A stretch of 64,000 nt of DNA from an uncultured Clostridia bacterium (GCA_947593615.1 CANQDR010000003.1:1-64000); one strand, 5' to 3'; positions 26,230-36,021 are shown, counted from the first letter of the stretch. Made by a program: numbers and translations. Notes: generated from the sequence alone by a model not told the origin.

Positions 26230-27749
26230 ATGAACGTAGTCATCTATGCTCGGTTTTCGAGCCACGGTCAGACGGAGCAGTCCATTGAAGGGCAACTGAA
26301 GGTTTGTTACGAATACGCCCAAAGTAACGGATATACCGTCGTCGGCGAATATATTACCGGGCGCAAAGCGGAACAACAGACAATCGGCTGGAGTTTCAGC
26401 GTATGATCGCCGACAGCGAAAAACATACTTTTGAAGGCGTGCTGGTTTATCAACTTGACCGCTTTGCCCAAAACCGTTATGACAGCGCCATCAACAAATC
26501 CAAATTAAAGAAAAACGGTGTGCGGGTCATCTCAGCCAAGGAGAATATCGCCAACGACCCATCAGGCATTTTGTTCGAGGGCGTTCTGGAAAGCATGGCG
26601 GAATACTATTCAGCCGAGCTTTCTCTAAAAATCAACCGAGGCATGGCGATCAATGCGGAAAAATGCCTGTCCAACGGCAGCAATCCGGGGCTTGGATTCA
26701 AGGTCGATTCCGACCGGCGCTTTTATGTGGATGAAAACGAAGCCGCCATCGTCAGAGAGATTTACGAACGGTATGCCGCAGGGGAAACAAAAACGGAGAT
26801 CATACGGGACTTGCAGCGGCGAAAGGTGAAAACCTCGCTGGGCAAGGAGTTCAGCAACAACAGCCTCAGCCGGCTTTTGAGCAACAAACGATATATCGGC
26901 GTGTATTTGTATAAGGGGCAGGAAACGCCCGGAGGGATGCCGAGGATTTTAGACGACGATCTGTTCTATCGGGTACAGTCGATTTTGAACAAAAACAAAT
27001 CCGCCCCTGCTCGCACGCACGGAGAAGGCGAATACCTTTTGACTACGAAGCTGTTTTGCGGCTACTGCAAAGAGATGATGGTCGGGTACGGCGGTACGGG
27101 AAAGCTGGGGCGGCAATATCACTATTATAACTGCAAAAATTCCAGAAAGAAAAAATGCAAAAAGAAGATCATTTCAAAGCAGCTGATCGAAGACCGTGTC
27201 GTGGCAAAATGTCTGTCCCTGCTGACCGAAGAAAATATGGCGTTTATTGCAAAAACTGTAGCGGAAGAATGCAGCAAAAGTCCCGACAGCTTTTCGGTAA
27301 AGGCGTTGAAAAAGGCTATTCAAGAGACAGACGTCGCCAACGAAAATCTTTGGCGAGCCATCGAACAGGGGCAATCGGTCGCCATACTGACGGAACGGCT
27401 GAATCAACGGAAAGCAGAGAAAGAAGAACTGAAAGAACAGCTTTCCATCGAGCAGAACAGGAATATCTGCCTGACCAAGCCGCAGATCTATGCTTTTCTT
27501 GATTATGTGCGCAATCTACCCGCAGACGATGTGAATAAGCGCCGGGCAATCATCAATATTTTTGTCCATTCAATTTACCTGTACGATGATTATTTTACTT
27601 TGATCCTCAATGCCAGCAGAAGGCCGCTGCGCATTGAGAACATTCCGCTGGACGACATCGAAACGTCGTTTAGCGGCGATACATACTTTGAGGGCGGGTG
27701 TTCATCCATGAAGCCTTCCGCTCCACCAAAAACCGTCCTTTTTAACTGA
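26230..27749 (+). pseudogene. Element serine recombinase with a one-base frameshift
   Basis: The first frame (26230 to about 26355) encodes VVIYARFSSHGQTEQSIEGQ with the catalytic Ser. The second frame carries AQSGTTDNRLEFQRMIADS, then DRFAQNRYDSA, the recombinase domain, a zinc ribbon (CGYCKEMM) and a coiled coil to 27749. Adding one G between 26355 and 26356 (att-gac-cgg) restores a continuous protein of about 506 residues. The start at 26230 has GGAGG 7 bases upstream. As written, the catalytic part is separated from the rest and the element could not excise itself. A sequencing or assembly error is the alternative. Confidence 0.85.
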
Positions 27750-27759
27750 GGGACGGTTT
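27730..27759. terminator. Hairpin at the 3' end of the recombinase gene
   Basis: AAACCGTCC and GGGACGGTTT pair across the stop codon. Base composition becomes AT-rich immediately afterwards, so the right end of the mobilizable element is close to 27760-27800. Confidence 0.6.
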
Positions 27760-27913
27760 CATAGTAAATAAGCTGTTTTTTCGCATGAACACTGAAAAAA
27801 TTAAGGTTTTTAATTATATAATCAGTTTCATAAAATTTAATAAAATTTAATATAATTAAATGCAAAGTAAATGCAAAGTTACACAGAAATTACACAGTAA
27901 AAGCTCCTGAAAT

Positions 27914-28545
27914 TCAGGAGGTTTTTTCATTATTAATTATTTTTTTACATTGTTCATTAACATAAAGTTTGAGCTTTTTTGCGTTTTTATCTTTAGAGCG
28001 TTCAGTTATATGAGTATAAATATCACGAGTGGTTGTTTCTTTCGCATGGCCAAGTAATCTTTGAGCTTCTTTCACATCAACATTTGCTTGATACAAAATA
28101 GTTGCATATCCGTGACGTAAACAATGAGCAGTTAATTTTGGCAGATTGTATTTTTTATCATATTCTTTCAATCCTGATAGTTTGTAATATTTGTCCCACA
28201 TTTTGGCATATTGATTTTCAGACATTAAGGAGCCTTGAAGATTTGGGAATAATAAGCTGTGCTTTTTTGATTGCAAGTGTTTTTTAGTTCCGGCAAGAGC
28301 AATATAGAGCAATTTCCCTTATTTGTTTTTGGAGGCTTAATAAAAGGATCTGCAAAGTTTTCAACTGAGAGATTTATATATATTGTATCAGTTTTTAAAT
28401 CAATATCTTCCCACGTTAGAGCAAGAGCCTCTCCGCGTCTGCAACCTGTAAAAAGCAGAAACACAGGAAATGGACCGAAAGGCTTGTCTATGTTTTTCAT
28501 AATAATATTTATTTCTTAATCTGTTGCAACTCGCCGTTTGGACCA
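27914..28545 (-). pseudogene. Tyrosine integrase remnant
   Basis: On the minus strand the catalytic part of a phage-type integrase is readable. It has the first Arg in TGCRRGEALALTWEDIDL, then HCLRHGYAT, LLGHAKETTTRDIYTHIT with the nucleophile Tyr, and a basic tail. Three lesions are visible. The N-terminal domains end at about 28545. A nonsense codon (plus 28516-28518) falls before EINIIMKN. A one-base loss in an A-run (plus 28280-28285) shifts the frame between the two halves. It is dead and, with the amidase remnant and the tRNA-like end nearby, marks an old prophage or integrated element. Confidence 0.85.
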
Positions 28546-28625
28546 TAGTCAATAAAGTGGACAGAGAATATAGGAAAATCAGATAAAATAAAGCAGTTCA
28601 ATTTAATTAGGAGACAAGCCGTTGT

Positions 28626-29460
28626 TATGAAAGCTACAAATTTAAGGCAGATATTCATATGCCGATTCACACAAATGCCTATAACGGAAAAGTAACGGGC
28701 GGAACAAGGGTATTTTGCCTTAACTCAAACGGCAGAAAGGTTGCCTATGCAGTGCTTAAAACACTTGGCGCAATTTCACCGGGAACAGCCGACAGCGTTT
28801 CGTATCAGACAGGACTTTACGAAATCAATGTGCCGAATGCTCTGACAATTTACGTTGAATGTGAATTCCACGATATCAAGACAGGCTCAGACTGGATTAG
28901 AAACAACACAACAAACATTGGTGAAGCCATTTGCAAGGGTTTATGTAATTACTTTGGTATTACATATAAAAAGTCGGCACAACCACAAACACAAATAAAT
29001 CTTCAAATAGCCCAAATAGCAAAGTTGCAAAACCTGATGTGTATTTTCAAGCTCAAGTATATGGTAAATGTCTGCCTACTGTTAAAAATCTTAATGATTT
29101 TGCAGGCATAAAAGGTAAGGCAATAACTGCTGTTGCAATAAAAGCCTCTAAAGGTAAGGTAAAATACAGAGTACATACTATAGATGGTAAGTGGCTACCC
29201 TATGTAACATGATATAACGCAAAAGACTCTGTAAACGGTTACGCGGGTAATGGCAGACCAATAGATGCTATAGAGATATACTACGAACGCCTACAGATGT
29301 AGCTGCAACATATGGCTATTTAAGGGCAAAATACAGAGCAAGTCGGTTGAATGGTAATTATTATTCGTATCAGTATGATAATGAAAAATCAAATGGACAG
29401 GACGGTTATGCAGGAGCGTTCGGCAAGTCAATTGACAAGTTGCAGATTGTGCTGGAGTAA
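28626..29460 (+). pseudogene. Phage-type N-acetylmuramoyl-L-alanine amidase remnant
   Basis: The readable part begins SYKFKADIHMPIHTNAYNG and continues through the amidase_3 core with VECEFHDIKTGSDW. The active-site His lies in HMPIHTN and the Glu in VECEF. The first third of the domain is missing. A frameshift near 28995 moves the wall-binding tail to another frame (VYFQAQVYGKCLPTVKNLN). That frame has an in-frame TGA at 29210-29212, and a second shift near 29283 leads to the last repeat, DGYAGAFGKSIDKLQIVLE. Its two tail repeats resemble the cell-wall-binding repeats of phage lysins. Confidence 0.82.
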
Positions 29461-29565
29461 ATGCATAAAATGAGTTGTTTTTATGAGGCATTAGATATTT
29501 TAACTATCCAATCATCAAAAAAGCTTGTTTTTATTAATAGACAGATAAATAAAAAATTTATATGA

Positions 29566-29616
29566 GCCCCCACACCTCTCCATATTTTCGGATATGTAAT
29601 GTGTCCCAGTGGGGGC
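29566..29616 (+). other. Long-loop hairpin
   Basis: GCCCCCAC and GTGGGGGC are perfect arms. The loop contains a further CATAT/ATATG pairing (29581-29595). It may be a structured 3' end of the lysin transcript or part of the attachment region. Confidence 0.4.
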
Positions 29617-29697
29617 ATATTATCTTTAGTTTTATACTTATTAACGCATAAATCACACAGTATAGGCTGTTTGTGCGATAAAACCTAAATAAATATT

Positions 29698-29719
29698 GGG
29701 TTTGAATCCCGCCAGCCCA
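29698..29719 (+). other. tRNA 3'-end-like sequence, putative attachment-site remnant
   Basis: GGGTTTGAATCCCGCCAGCCCA has a T-arm (GGGTTTGAATCCC) and an acceptor-like 3' strand. No tRNA body lies upstream, so this is only the duplicated end that integrases leave. It is 1.2 kb from a dead tyrosine integrase and exactly where chromosomal genes resume. Confidence 0.55.
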
Positions 29720-30146
29720 GTCATTTTTCTTTATAAATTAAATACCTTATTTAATATAATTGCAAATCCAAATGCAAGTTTAATAAATGTTTAATATTTT
29801 AAACAAATAAATTTATGCTTCACAAGTTTCGTGTATTATTATTATCAATATTCAGTTTATAAGGCAATTATTATCTTTTAATTTAAAATAATCTATTATT
29901 TTTGATTAAAAATATAAAAATATTGTTATATACGTAATTAATTGCTTTGCTAATCATAAAATATGAGTTAAAATTAAGTTACAAAGGTTATATTAAACAT
30001 AATTAAATAACTTAATAATGAGGGATATGATATTTTTTGTATTAAAAATTTAATATTTGGGATGATTTAAAAAATGATATAATGTAAACTGTTTTATCAG
30101 TACCGAAATAAAGTATTTTATCTGAAACAGAAAGGGTGTCTATTTA

Positions 30147-30218
30147 TTGGATGCTTTACAAAAAATAGTAGATTGTGTCTACATAAATTTATCTTATGTA
30201 TTGGATGAAATCAAATAG
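30147..30218 (+). CDS. Possible 23-aa leader peptide
   Basis: A TTG-started frame encodes DALQKIVDCVYINLSYVLDE and ends two bases before the next ATG. AAAGGGTG lies about 9 bases upstream of the TTG. The tight spacing suggests translational coupling with the DUF6514 gene, which has only a weak ribosome site. Low confidence because of its size. Confidence 0.3.
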   Translation: MDALQKIVDCVYINLSYVLDEIK

Positions 30219-30220
30219 AG

Positions 30221-30451
30221 ATGAAATTTATTTATCGTTTCAGAAAGAATATTATGCTAATCGATAATGATAAATATATAGTTTACGGAATTGAAACATG
30301 GATGTTGAAACAAGATAAATATTATCTTGTTGAATACATTCCGGACGTATTTTTTGAATATGAAAGGGCAGAAAAATTTGTCAATCTATGCAATTCATTA
30401 AAAATCAGTCCAATACATCTTTTGGATTTGATAGAAGATGAATTTTCGTAA
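30221..30451 (+). CDS. DUF6514-like small protein
   Basis: The 76-residue protein has the pattern YIVYGIETW, YLVEYIPDVFFEYERAEKFV and LCNSLKISPIHLLDLIEDE. I associate this with DUF6514, a small clostridial family of unknown function. It has no membrane segment. Confidence 0.55.
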   Translation: MKFIYRFRKNIMLIDNDKYIVYGIETWMLKQDKYYLVEYIPDVFFEYERAEKFVNLCNSLKISPIHLLDLIEDEFS

Positions 30452-30579
30452 AATATTTTTAAAAAATAATATGCTGTTAGCTGTTAATTTAATACTGTAA
30501 TAATACACTTATTTATGTAGTTGTTAGTTGTGTCTTATTTAAGAATATTAGCATACTATGTTGCAATAGGAGGTGTATT

Positions 30580-31155
30580 ATGAATCCGTATTGTAATTTA
30601 AGCGATGATTCTGAGGAATATCTAAAAGTATTTAACAGAATTCTTAGCGATATGATACTTGGTATGACGCAGGCTCAGCTAAATGACAGCATATCACATA
30701 ATTTTATTGTTCAAATGATTCCTCATCATAAAGCTGCAATAGAAATGTCTGAGAATATTCTTAAATATACAAATAGTCCTCAGCTTAAAAAAATAGCCGA
30801 TAATATAATATTGGAACAGACAAAAAGCATAGAGAATATGAGAGCCATAAAATGCAGTTGCGATATGTATAAGAATTCAAGGTGTAACCTTTGTTCTTAT
30901 CAGAAAAATACTAGCCGAATTTTTCAGAATATGTTTTCAAAAATGGGAAACTCAAGAGTTACAAATAATATAAGCTGTGACTTTATTCGGGAAATGATAC
31001 CTCACCACAGAGGCGCTGTACAAATGTGTAAAAATGCCTTAAACTATAAAATTTGTCCTGAATTAGTTCCTATATTAAAGAATATAATTTCTTCTCAGAC
31101 TCGAGGAATATCGCAGATGGAAAGCCTAATGAAGTGTATGAATTGCGAAAAGTAA
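30580..31155 (+). CDS. DUF305 family protein with two repeats
   Basis: The 191-residue protein contains two DUF305 units, each with the conserved MIPHH motif (QMIPHHKAAIEM near residue 45 and EMIPHHRGAVQM near 145). A Cys-rich link lies between them (CSCDMYKNSRCNLCSY). DUF305 domains are ferritin-like helical bundles often linked to metal handling; the His and Cys content fits metal binding. No signal peptide is present. AGGAGGTG lies before the ATG. Confidence 0.85.
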   Translation: MNPYCNLSDDSEEYLKVFNRILSDMILGMTQAQLNDSISHNFIVQMIPHHKAAIEMSENILKYTNSPQLKKIADNIILEQTKSIENMRAIKCSCDMYKNSRCNLCSYQKNTSRIFQNMFSKMGNSRVTNNISCDFIREMIPHHRGAVQMCKNALNYKICPELVPILKNIISSQTRGISQMESLMKCMNCEK

Positions 31156-31174
31156 AACATTATCGAATAATTTT

Positions 31175-31211
31175 AAATAAAGATGATTGTTTATTGCAGT
31201 CATCTTTATTT
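31175..31211 (+). terminator. Terminator after the DUF305 gene
   Basis: AAATAAAGATGA and TCATCTTTATTT are perfect 12-bp arms followed by AATT-rich DNA. Confidence 0.75.
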
Positions 31212-31254
31212 AATTAAATAGTAATTTATAATATAAATTTAGGATGATAGCAGA

Positions 31255-34200
31255 GTGTTAAAGAAAACAGTATCATTTTTATTATCGTTCATACTGCTGG
31301 CAGCGGCTGTTTGTACAATTCCGTTTACCGCAGTTAAAAAAGAAAGCAAAATCAATACCAAGGTTTTTTATCCAATAATGACAGAGAATAATTCTCCGGT
31401 ATTTAAGGATGAACAGAACAATGAGATTGACATAAATTATCTTAACAACGATGTAAGTTTAGAGAATAAGGTTTTACCGAAAAGCTATGATCTGCGTGAT
31501 TATAACAGGGTTACTCCAGTACGCAATCAAGGAGGAGGATTATGCTGGGACTTTGCTGCGGTAGCGTCAATTGAATCAAATATTCTTTCTCAGCCTGATC
31601 TTTCCTCAGGTTATGAAGGCGAAAGAATAAATGATCTTGATATTTCGGAAGCAGGACTTTCATGGTATATTCATACCAATCTTTATGACCCGTCATCTCC
31701 GCTTAATAATGATTATATTAACGATCCTTATAAGGGTTGGAATGGAGGAAATCCATATATTATTGCGGCTTCACTTATAAGCGGCTTCGGAACATATCCC
31801 GAAAAACTTATGCCTTACGGTGATTGGTCAGTCGGTTATCCGTCATCAATGCGCTTTTATTCTGACTACCGTCTTAAAGATTACAGCGTTTTCGGCAACG
31901 ATACAGAACTGATTAAGGACAAAATTATAGAAAACGGCGCTGTAACAGCATTATTTTCGTGCTTTCAGTCAAATTATAAATATGCCGATGATTATGTATC
32001 ATATTATGATAATGGTTCGGCATTAATTAACAACAACGATTTATCTCATGTAGTTGCAATAGTAGGCTGGGATGACAATTTCAGCAAAGAAAAATTTCAC
32101 GAAGGATGTCAGCCTGAAAACGACGGCGCATGGCTCTGCAAAAACAGTTGGGGAGATGAATGGGGTTCTGCAAACGACGCCGGATATTTTTGGATGTCTT
32201 ATGAAACAAAAAACACATTATTTTCTCAATTTATAATGCAAAGTGCAGAAGAATTTGATAACATATATCAAAATCAGTTCACTTTTAATGCAAACTACAA
32301 TGCAGATATTGCGGCAAATGTTTTTACTGCAAATTCTGACGAATATCTGACGCAGATTTCCGTAACAACAGGAAGTGCTATGGATTATGCTGTTGCTGTC
32401 TACAGGCTTTCGGATAATTATACTTCGCCTGTTGACGGAGAGCTTTTAACAAAATTTAACGGTTTAATAGATTTTAACGGAGTTCATACAATACAGCTTC
32501 CGGATACTGTTCAGCTTAACAAGGGTGATAACTTTTCTGTTGTAATATATAACCGTACCCCTGTTTATTCGTATTTTTCGGTGCAGGATAAGAAGTCATC
32601 GAATCAAACTCACCAAAAGGGAAAATGCTATTATTATGACAGAACTGAAAAGGGAGAGAAATGGTTTGACTGCGCAGATGAGGATTTCAGTTTCGGTTAT
32701 GCTGAAATAAAAGCATTTACGCAGAATTCCATGCGCAGGGCAGATACGGCAGACCTTGAAAAAGCAGTTAACACTGCGGAAAACTTAGTCATAAATGAAA
32801 CAATTGACGAAGCAACAGCAAAAAGATTGAATTCAAATCTTGAAAATGCAAAAGCCGTACTTAATAAAACCGACGCTTTACAATATGAAGTTAACAATGC
32901 TTATTATTTGTTGAATACTTCAATTTTTTATTACATAGATAGTGAAGAAGATTTTATAAATTATTACAATCAATATAAGTCGGGCAGTATTGCGGAAATT
33001 TCTCAAAATATTGTATTTAACAGCGACTTGGATTTTTCAGGATATGACATAGAATTTGAACCTATGTTTGCTGATACAGCTTTTAGCGGAACAGTTAAGG
33101 GAAATAATCACGTAATAAAAAATATTAAATTTAAAGGAGACAATGAGCACGCAGGATTATTTGGCAAATTAGAAGGCGGAATTATTTCAGACCTTAACTT
33201 GGATGGAGCTGTTGTCAATGGAGAGAATAATTCTGGTTGCTTTGCAGGGGAACTGACAAGCGGAAAAATTGAAAACTGTAATGTAAAGAATTCAAAAATA
33301 CAATCTAATGCTTCTGCGGCAGGAGGAATTGCAGGATATGTGTATAATGGTGTAATTGAAAACTGTTCAGTGGAAAATTCAGAGATATCTGCTGCATATG
33401 GTGCCGCAGGTATAGCAGGAGACATATCAGAAACCGCTAAGATTATAAACTCAGCAGTATCTGGGAATACAGTCAGCGGATTAGATGCAGTGGGTTATAT
33501 TGCCGTCGGTTCCTCTGCTTTAGATATGTTTACCGTAAATTCAGTAAGTGAAAAAATGAGCTTTAAACCCTATATTACGATAACAGATAACGGTTGCACG
33601 GTAACTTCTCTTTGCGGAACGATTACTTCTCTCACATCAGATGATGTTGATATTACAAGACTTGAAGATGAATATACGTTTCCTTTAAAAGATACAGGTG
33701 TTACACTTGAAATTGATTATCAAGAGGATTATCCTGAAGATATAGGCTTTACCGCCAATTTAAACCGAGAAATTACGGTAACATCAATTTATAACTCTGA
33801 TTCAAAAGAAATAGTATTGCCTGAAACTATCGGTGGACTGCCGGTTACTGAAATCAGTCAGGATTTTTACTCCGAAAATGCAAATGAAATAACATCTTTT
33901 ATAATTCCCGACAGCGTTACAAAAATATACAATAATCTATTTACTGAAAAAATGACAAACATTGAAAAAGTTGTTTTAGGAAACGGCATAACTGAAATAC
34001 CTGACAGTATGTTCTATAATTGTAAGCTCCTGAATGAAATAGTGTTCGGAAATAATTTAAAAGTTATAGAAAAATGGGCATTTAATAATTGCAGTTCTCT
34101 TATTAACATAAAAATACCAGATTCAGTAGAGGTGATCGGTGACGGAGCCTTTTTAAATTCACCTTTAAGTAAAATAGTATTAGGCAAAAATATAAAAGAA

Positions 34201-34611
34201 ATAGGGACAAATGCGCTTGGATTTACGAATAACATGTGCGAAAACTTTGAATCAGTAAAAATACCCGACTATGTTATAAACGGTTATGCTTCAACAGCAG
34301 CAGAACAGTATGCGTCAGAAAACGGATTTAAATTTGTAAACCTGTATGTCGACGAACCCGATATGTCAGATAACATTTTTGATTACAGCGTATTTAAACT
34401 CGGAGATGTAGATCTTGACGGAGCTGTGTCGGTGTTAGATGTTACATTAATTCAGAAGTATATTGTAGACTTGGCAGAGCTTAATGATGTACAAAAGTCC
34501 AATGCACTGGTTTATACTTACAGAGAAAAAATAAGTGTGGAAAGTGCAACATTTATTCAAAAATACATTGCAGGACTTGAGTCTTCTCTGAACGATGGCG
34601 GAAAAGGCTGA
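31255..34611 (+). CDS. Secreted papain-like protease with GLUG, leucine-rich and dockerin domains
   Basis: The 1118-residue protein starts at GTG with a signal peptide (1-27). A C1A peptidase domain (about 72-330) has Gln92 and Cys97 in NQGGGLCWDF, His265 in LSHVVAIVGWDD and Asn297 in KNSWGDEWG, so all catalytic residues are present. A lectin-like beta domain (about 340-480), a linker helix and GLUG-type repeats (GGIAGYVYNGVIENC) follow. BspA-type leucine-rich repeats come next (IPDSVTKI, NCSSLINIKIPDSV). A type I dockerin ends the protein (LGDVDLDGAVSVLDVTLIQK and a weaker second repeat with SATFIQKYIAGL). The dockerin implies docking to a cohesin scaffold outside the cell. Confidence 0.9.
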   Translation: MLKKTVSFLLSFILLAAAVCTIPFTAVKKESKINTKVFYPIMTENNSPVFKDEQNNEIDINYLNNDVSLENKVLPKSYDLRDYNRVTPVRNQGGGLCWDFAAVASIESNILSQPDLSSGYEGERINDLDISEAGLSWYIHTNLYDPSSPLNNDYINDPYKGWNGGNPYIIAASLISGFGTYPEKLMPYGDWSVGYPSSMRFYSDYRLKDYSVFGNDTELIKDKIIENGAVTALFSCFQSNYKYADDYVSYYDNGSALINNNDLSHVVAIVGWDDNFSKEKFHEGCQPENDGAWLCKNSWGDEWGSANDAGYFWMSYETKNTLFSQFIMQSAEEFDNIYQNQFTFNANYNADIAANVFTANSDEYLTQISVTTGSAMDYAVAVYRLSDNYTSPVDGELLTKFNGLIDFNGVHTIQLPDTVQLNKGDNFSVVIYNRTPVYSYFSVQDKKSSNQTHQKGKCYYYDRTEKGEKWFDCADEDFSFGYAEIKAFTQNSMRRADTADLEKAVNTAENLVINETIDEATAKRLNSNLENAKAVLNKTDALQYEVNNAYYLLNTSIFYYIDSEEDFINYYNQYKSGSIAEISQNIVFNSDLDFSGYDIEFEPMFADTAFSGTVKGNNHVIKNIKFKGDNEHAGLFGKLEGGIISDLNLDGAVVNGENNSGCFAGELTSGKIENCNVKNSKIQSNASAAGGIAGYVYNGVIENCSVENSEISAAYGAAGIAGDISETAKIINSAVSGNTVSGLDAVGYIAVGSSALDMFTVNSVSEKMSFKPYITITDNGCTVTSLCGTITSLTSDDVDITRLEDEYTFPLKDTGVTLEIDYQEDYPEDIGFTANLNREITVTSIYNSDSKEIVLPETIGGLPVTEISQDFYSENANEITSFIIPDSVTKIYNNLFTEKMTNIEKVVLGNGITEIPDSMFYNCKLLNEIVFGNNLKVIEKWAFNNCSSLINIKIPDSVEVIGDGAFLNSPLSKIVLGKNIKEIGTNALGFTNNMCENFESVKIPDYVINGYASTAAEQYASENGFKFVNLYVDEPDMSDNIFDYSVFKLGDVDLDGAVSVLDVTLIQKYIVDLAELNDVQKSNALVYTYREKISVESATFIQKYIAGLESSLNDGGKG

Positions 34612-34628
34612 CTGTAATTTAATTTAAA

Positions 34629-34658
34629 CAAAAGACGGCTGAAAAAAGCCGTCTTTTG
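34629..34658 (+). terminator. Terminator after the protease gene
   Basis: CAAAAGACGGCT and AGCCGTCTTTTG are perfect arms around GAAAAA, and the T-run lies within the second arm. Confidence 0.8.
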
Positions 34659-34735
34659 TTGTTGAAGAATATATTGTTTTATTGAATATGATATGTTAGA
34701 ATAATATCATATTCAAATATTACGGAGAACAGAAT

Positions 34736-35074
34736 ATGAGTAAGTTAAGAAATTTAATAATTATATTTATTATAACAATATCTTTATTGGTTGGCACAGG
34801 TATTTTTTCTACAGTAAATGCCTCAACATCAGATGAGGTAATTATTTCACAGCAGGATGACGGATTTGTTCCACTCTACACAGAATCTCCCGATAGTTCT
34901 CTTAAAGAATATTCATCGGATGAATACAGCAGAAAGGATTACAGAATTTTTTATACTCAAACTACTTTTCTTGCTTTGTTCGCTGGATACCTTATTATTT
35001 TCAAGATTAAGGGCATAAATCACGATCCAAAAATGCATAGACGGAAAAAGTATTTTATAATGTTTATAATGTAA
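34736..35074 (+). CDS. Hypothetical small membrane protein
   Basis: The 112-residue protein has an N-terminal signal-like helix (7-28), an acidic extracellular loop rich in Ser, Asp and Glu, a second membrane helix (about 75-90) and a basic end. Both ends would be cytoplasmic if the first helix is not cleaved. I do not recognise it. It lies alone between terminators. Confidence 0.6.
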   Translation: MSKLRNLIIIFIITISLLVGTGIFSTVNASTSDEVIISQQDDGFVPLYTESPDSSLKEYSSDEYSRKDYRIFYTQTTFLALFAGYLIIFKIKGINHDPKMHRRKKYFIMFIM

Positions 35075-35095
35075 AAATCAGTCTTTTTGATTAGC

Positions 35096-35128
35096 TAAGG
35101 CACCGCATAATTAAGCGGTGCCTTATTT
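35096..35128 (+). terminator. Terminator hairpin resembling the MITE end
   Basis: TAAGGCACCGC and GCGGTGCCTTA pair around ATAATTAA, followed by TTTG. The arms resemble the terminal inverted repeat of the element at 50838-51013 (AAGGCAAYACCRCACAATTA). Confidence 0.65.
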
Positions 35129-35179
35129 GTATTTTTCAAATAATCATCTTATATCGCCAAAAAGAACAATTGTTAAAAT

Positions 35180-35215
35180 AATACCTGTTTTTTCTTTACA
35201 AAACAGGTATTTTAT
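35180..35215 (+). terminator. Hairpin before pyrH
   Basis: AATACCTGTTTT and AAAACAGGTATT pair around TTCTTTAC, followed by TTATTG. It is a second terminator, or an attenuator in a pyrH leader. Confidence 0.6.
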
Positions 35216-35257
35216 TGTATTATATTTATAATTACAAATTATGATGGGGTGTAATGT

Positions 35258-35971
35258 ATGCAACCGAAATATAAGAGAATTTTATTAAAGCTTTCGGGCG
35301 AGTCACTTGCAGGAGATATGAAGCACGGAATTGATTTTGATACAGTTCTTAAAATATGCCGTCCGATAAAAAAATGCGTTGATGCAGGCGTACAGGTCGG
35401 AATTGTTGTAGGCGGAGGTAATTTCTGGAGAGGAAGAAGCTCCGGAGAAATGGACAGAACAAGAGCCGACCATATGGGAATGCTTGCAACAACAATCAAT
35501 GCACTCGGAGTTTGTGATGCATTGGAACAGCTTGGTGTTGTAGTAAGAGTGCAGACAGCAATAGCAATGCATCAGGTAGCAGAGCCTTATATCCGCAACA
35601 AGGCAATGTGCCATCTCAATAAGGGAAGAGTTGTTGTTTTTGGATGCGGAACAGGAAATCCTTTTTTCAGCACTGACACAGCTGCAGCGCTCAGAGCGGC
35701 TGAAATTGAAGCTGATATTATTATGAAAGCTACAATGGTTGACGGTGTATATGACAGTGATCCTAAATCAAATGCTAATGCTGTTAAATACGATACGGTA
35801 TCCTACCATGAAGTGCTGAACAAGGACCTTGCCGTAATGGACAGCACCGCAGCTTCATTATGCAAGGATAATAACATACCGATACTTGTTTTCAGCATAG
35901 AAGACCCTGAAAATATATATAAAGCTGTTTGCGGAGATAACATTGGTACTATAGTAAACGGCGAAGATTAA
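35258..35971 (+). CDS. pyrH: UMP kinase
   Basis: The 237-residue protein has the amino-acid-kinase fold motifs [12 protein letters not shown] at the N-terminus, [11 protein letters not shown] near residue 50 and a [15 protein letters not shown] segment near 130. It makes UDP from UMP for RNA, wall precursor and phospholipid synthesis. Length matches the bacterial family. GGGGTG precedes the ATG by about 8 bases. It opens the run of growth genes that continues to polC. Confidence 0.96.
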   Translation: MQPKYKRILLKLSGESLAGDMKHGIDFDTVLKICRPIKKCVDAGVQVGIVVGGGNFWRGRSSGEMDRTRADHMGMLATTINALGVCDALEQLGVVVRVQTAIAMHQVAEPYIRNKAMCHLNKGRVVVFGCGTGNPFFSTDTAAALRAAEIEADIIMKATMVDGVYDSDPKSNANAVKYDTVSYHEVLNKDLAVMDSTAASLCKDNNIPILVFSIEDPENIYKAVCGDNIGTIVNGED

Positions 35972-36021
35972 TATGATTAAATCACATAATATTTACAATA
36001 ATCATTTAGGAGGCATGAAAT

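Larger units (their letters stand above)
29461..30146. other. Long AT-rich intergenic region between the accessory and core parts
   Basis: The first part holds a hairpin (29566-29616) and a tRNA-3'-end-like sequence (29698-29719). The rest (29725-30077) is very AT-rich with no gene that I can support. A TATAAT at 30078-30083 has a weak TTTGGG -35 at 16 bp and may serve the small genes that follow. Confidence 0.5.

Noticed and set aside
28513-28625. IS3-like end beside the integrase remnant
   Set aside because: The TGGAC-type bases are suggestive, but there is no matching second end and no transposase.
29641-29723. Complete tRNA gene
   Set aside because: Only the T-arm and 3' acceptor-like strand are recognisable; no D-arm, anticodon arm or 5' acceptor strand can be folded upstream.
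35180-35215. Pyrimidine riboswitch or PyrR attenuator before pyrH
   Set aside because: Only a simple hairpin is visible, without an anti-terminator or a PyrR-type anti-antiterminator motif.
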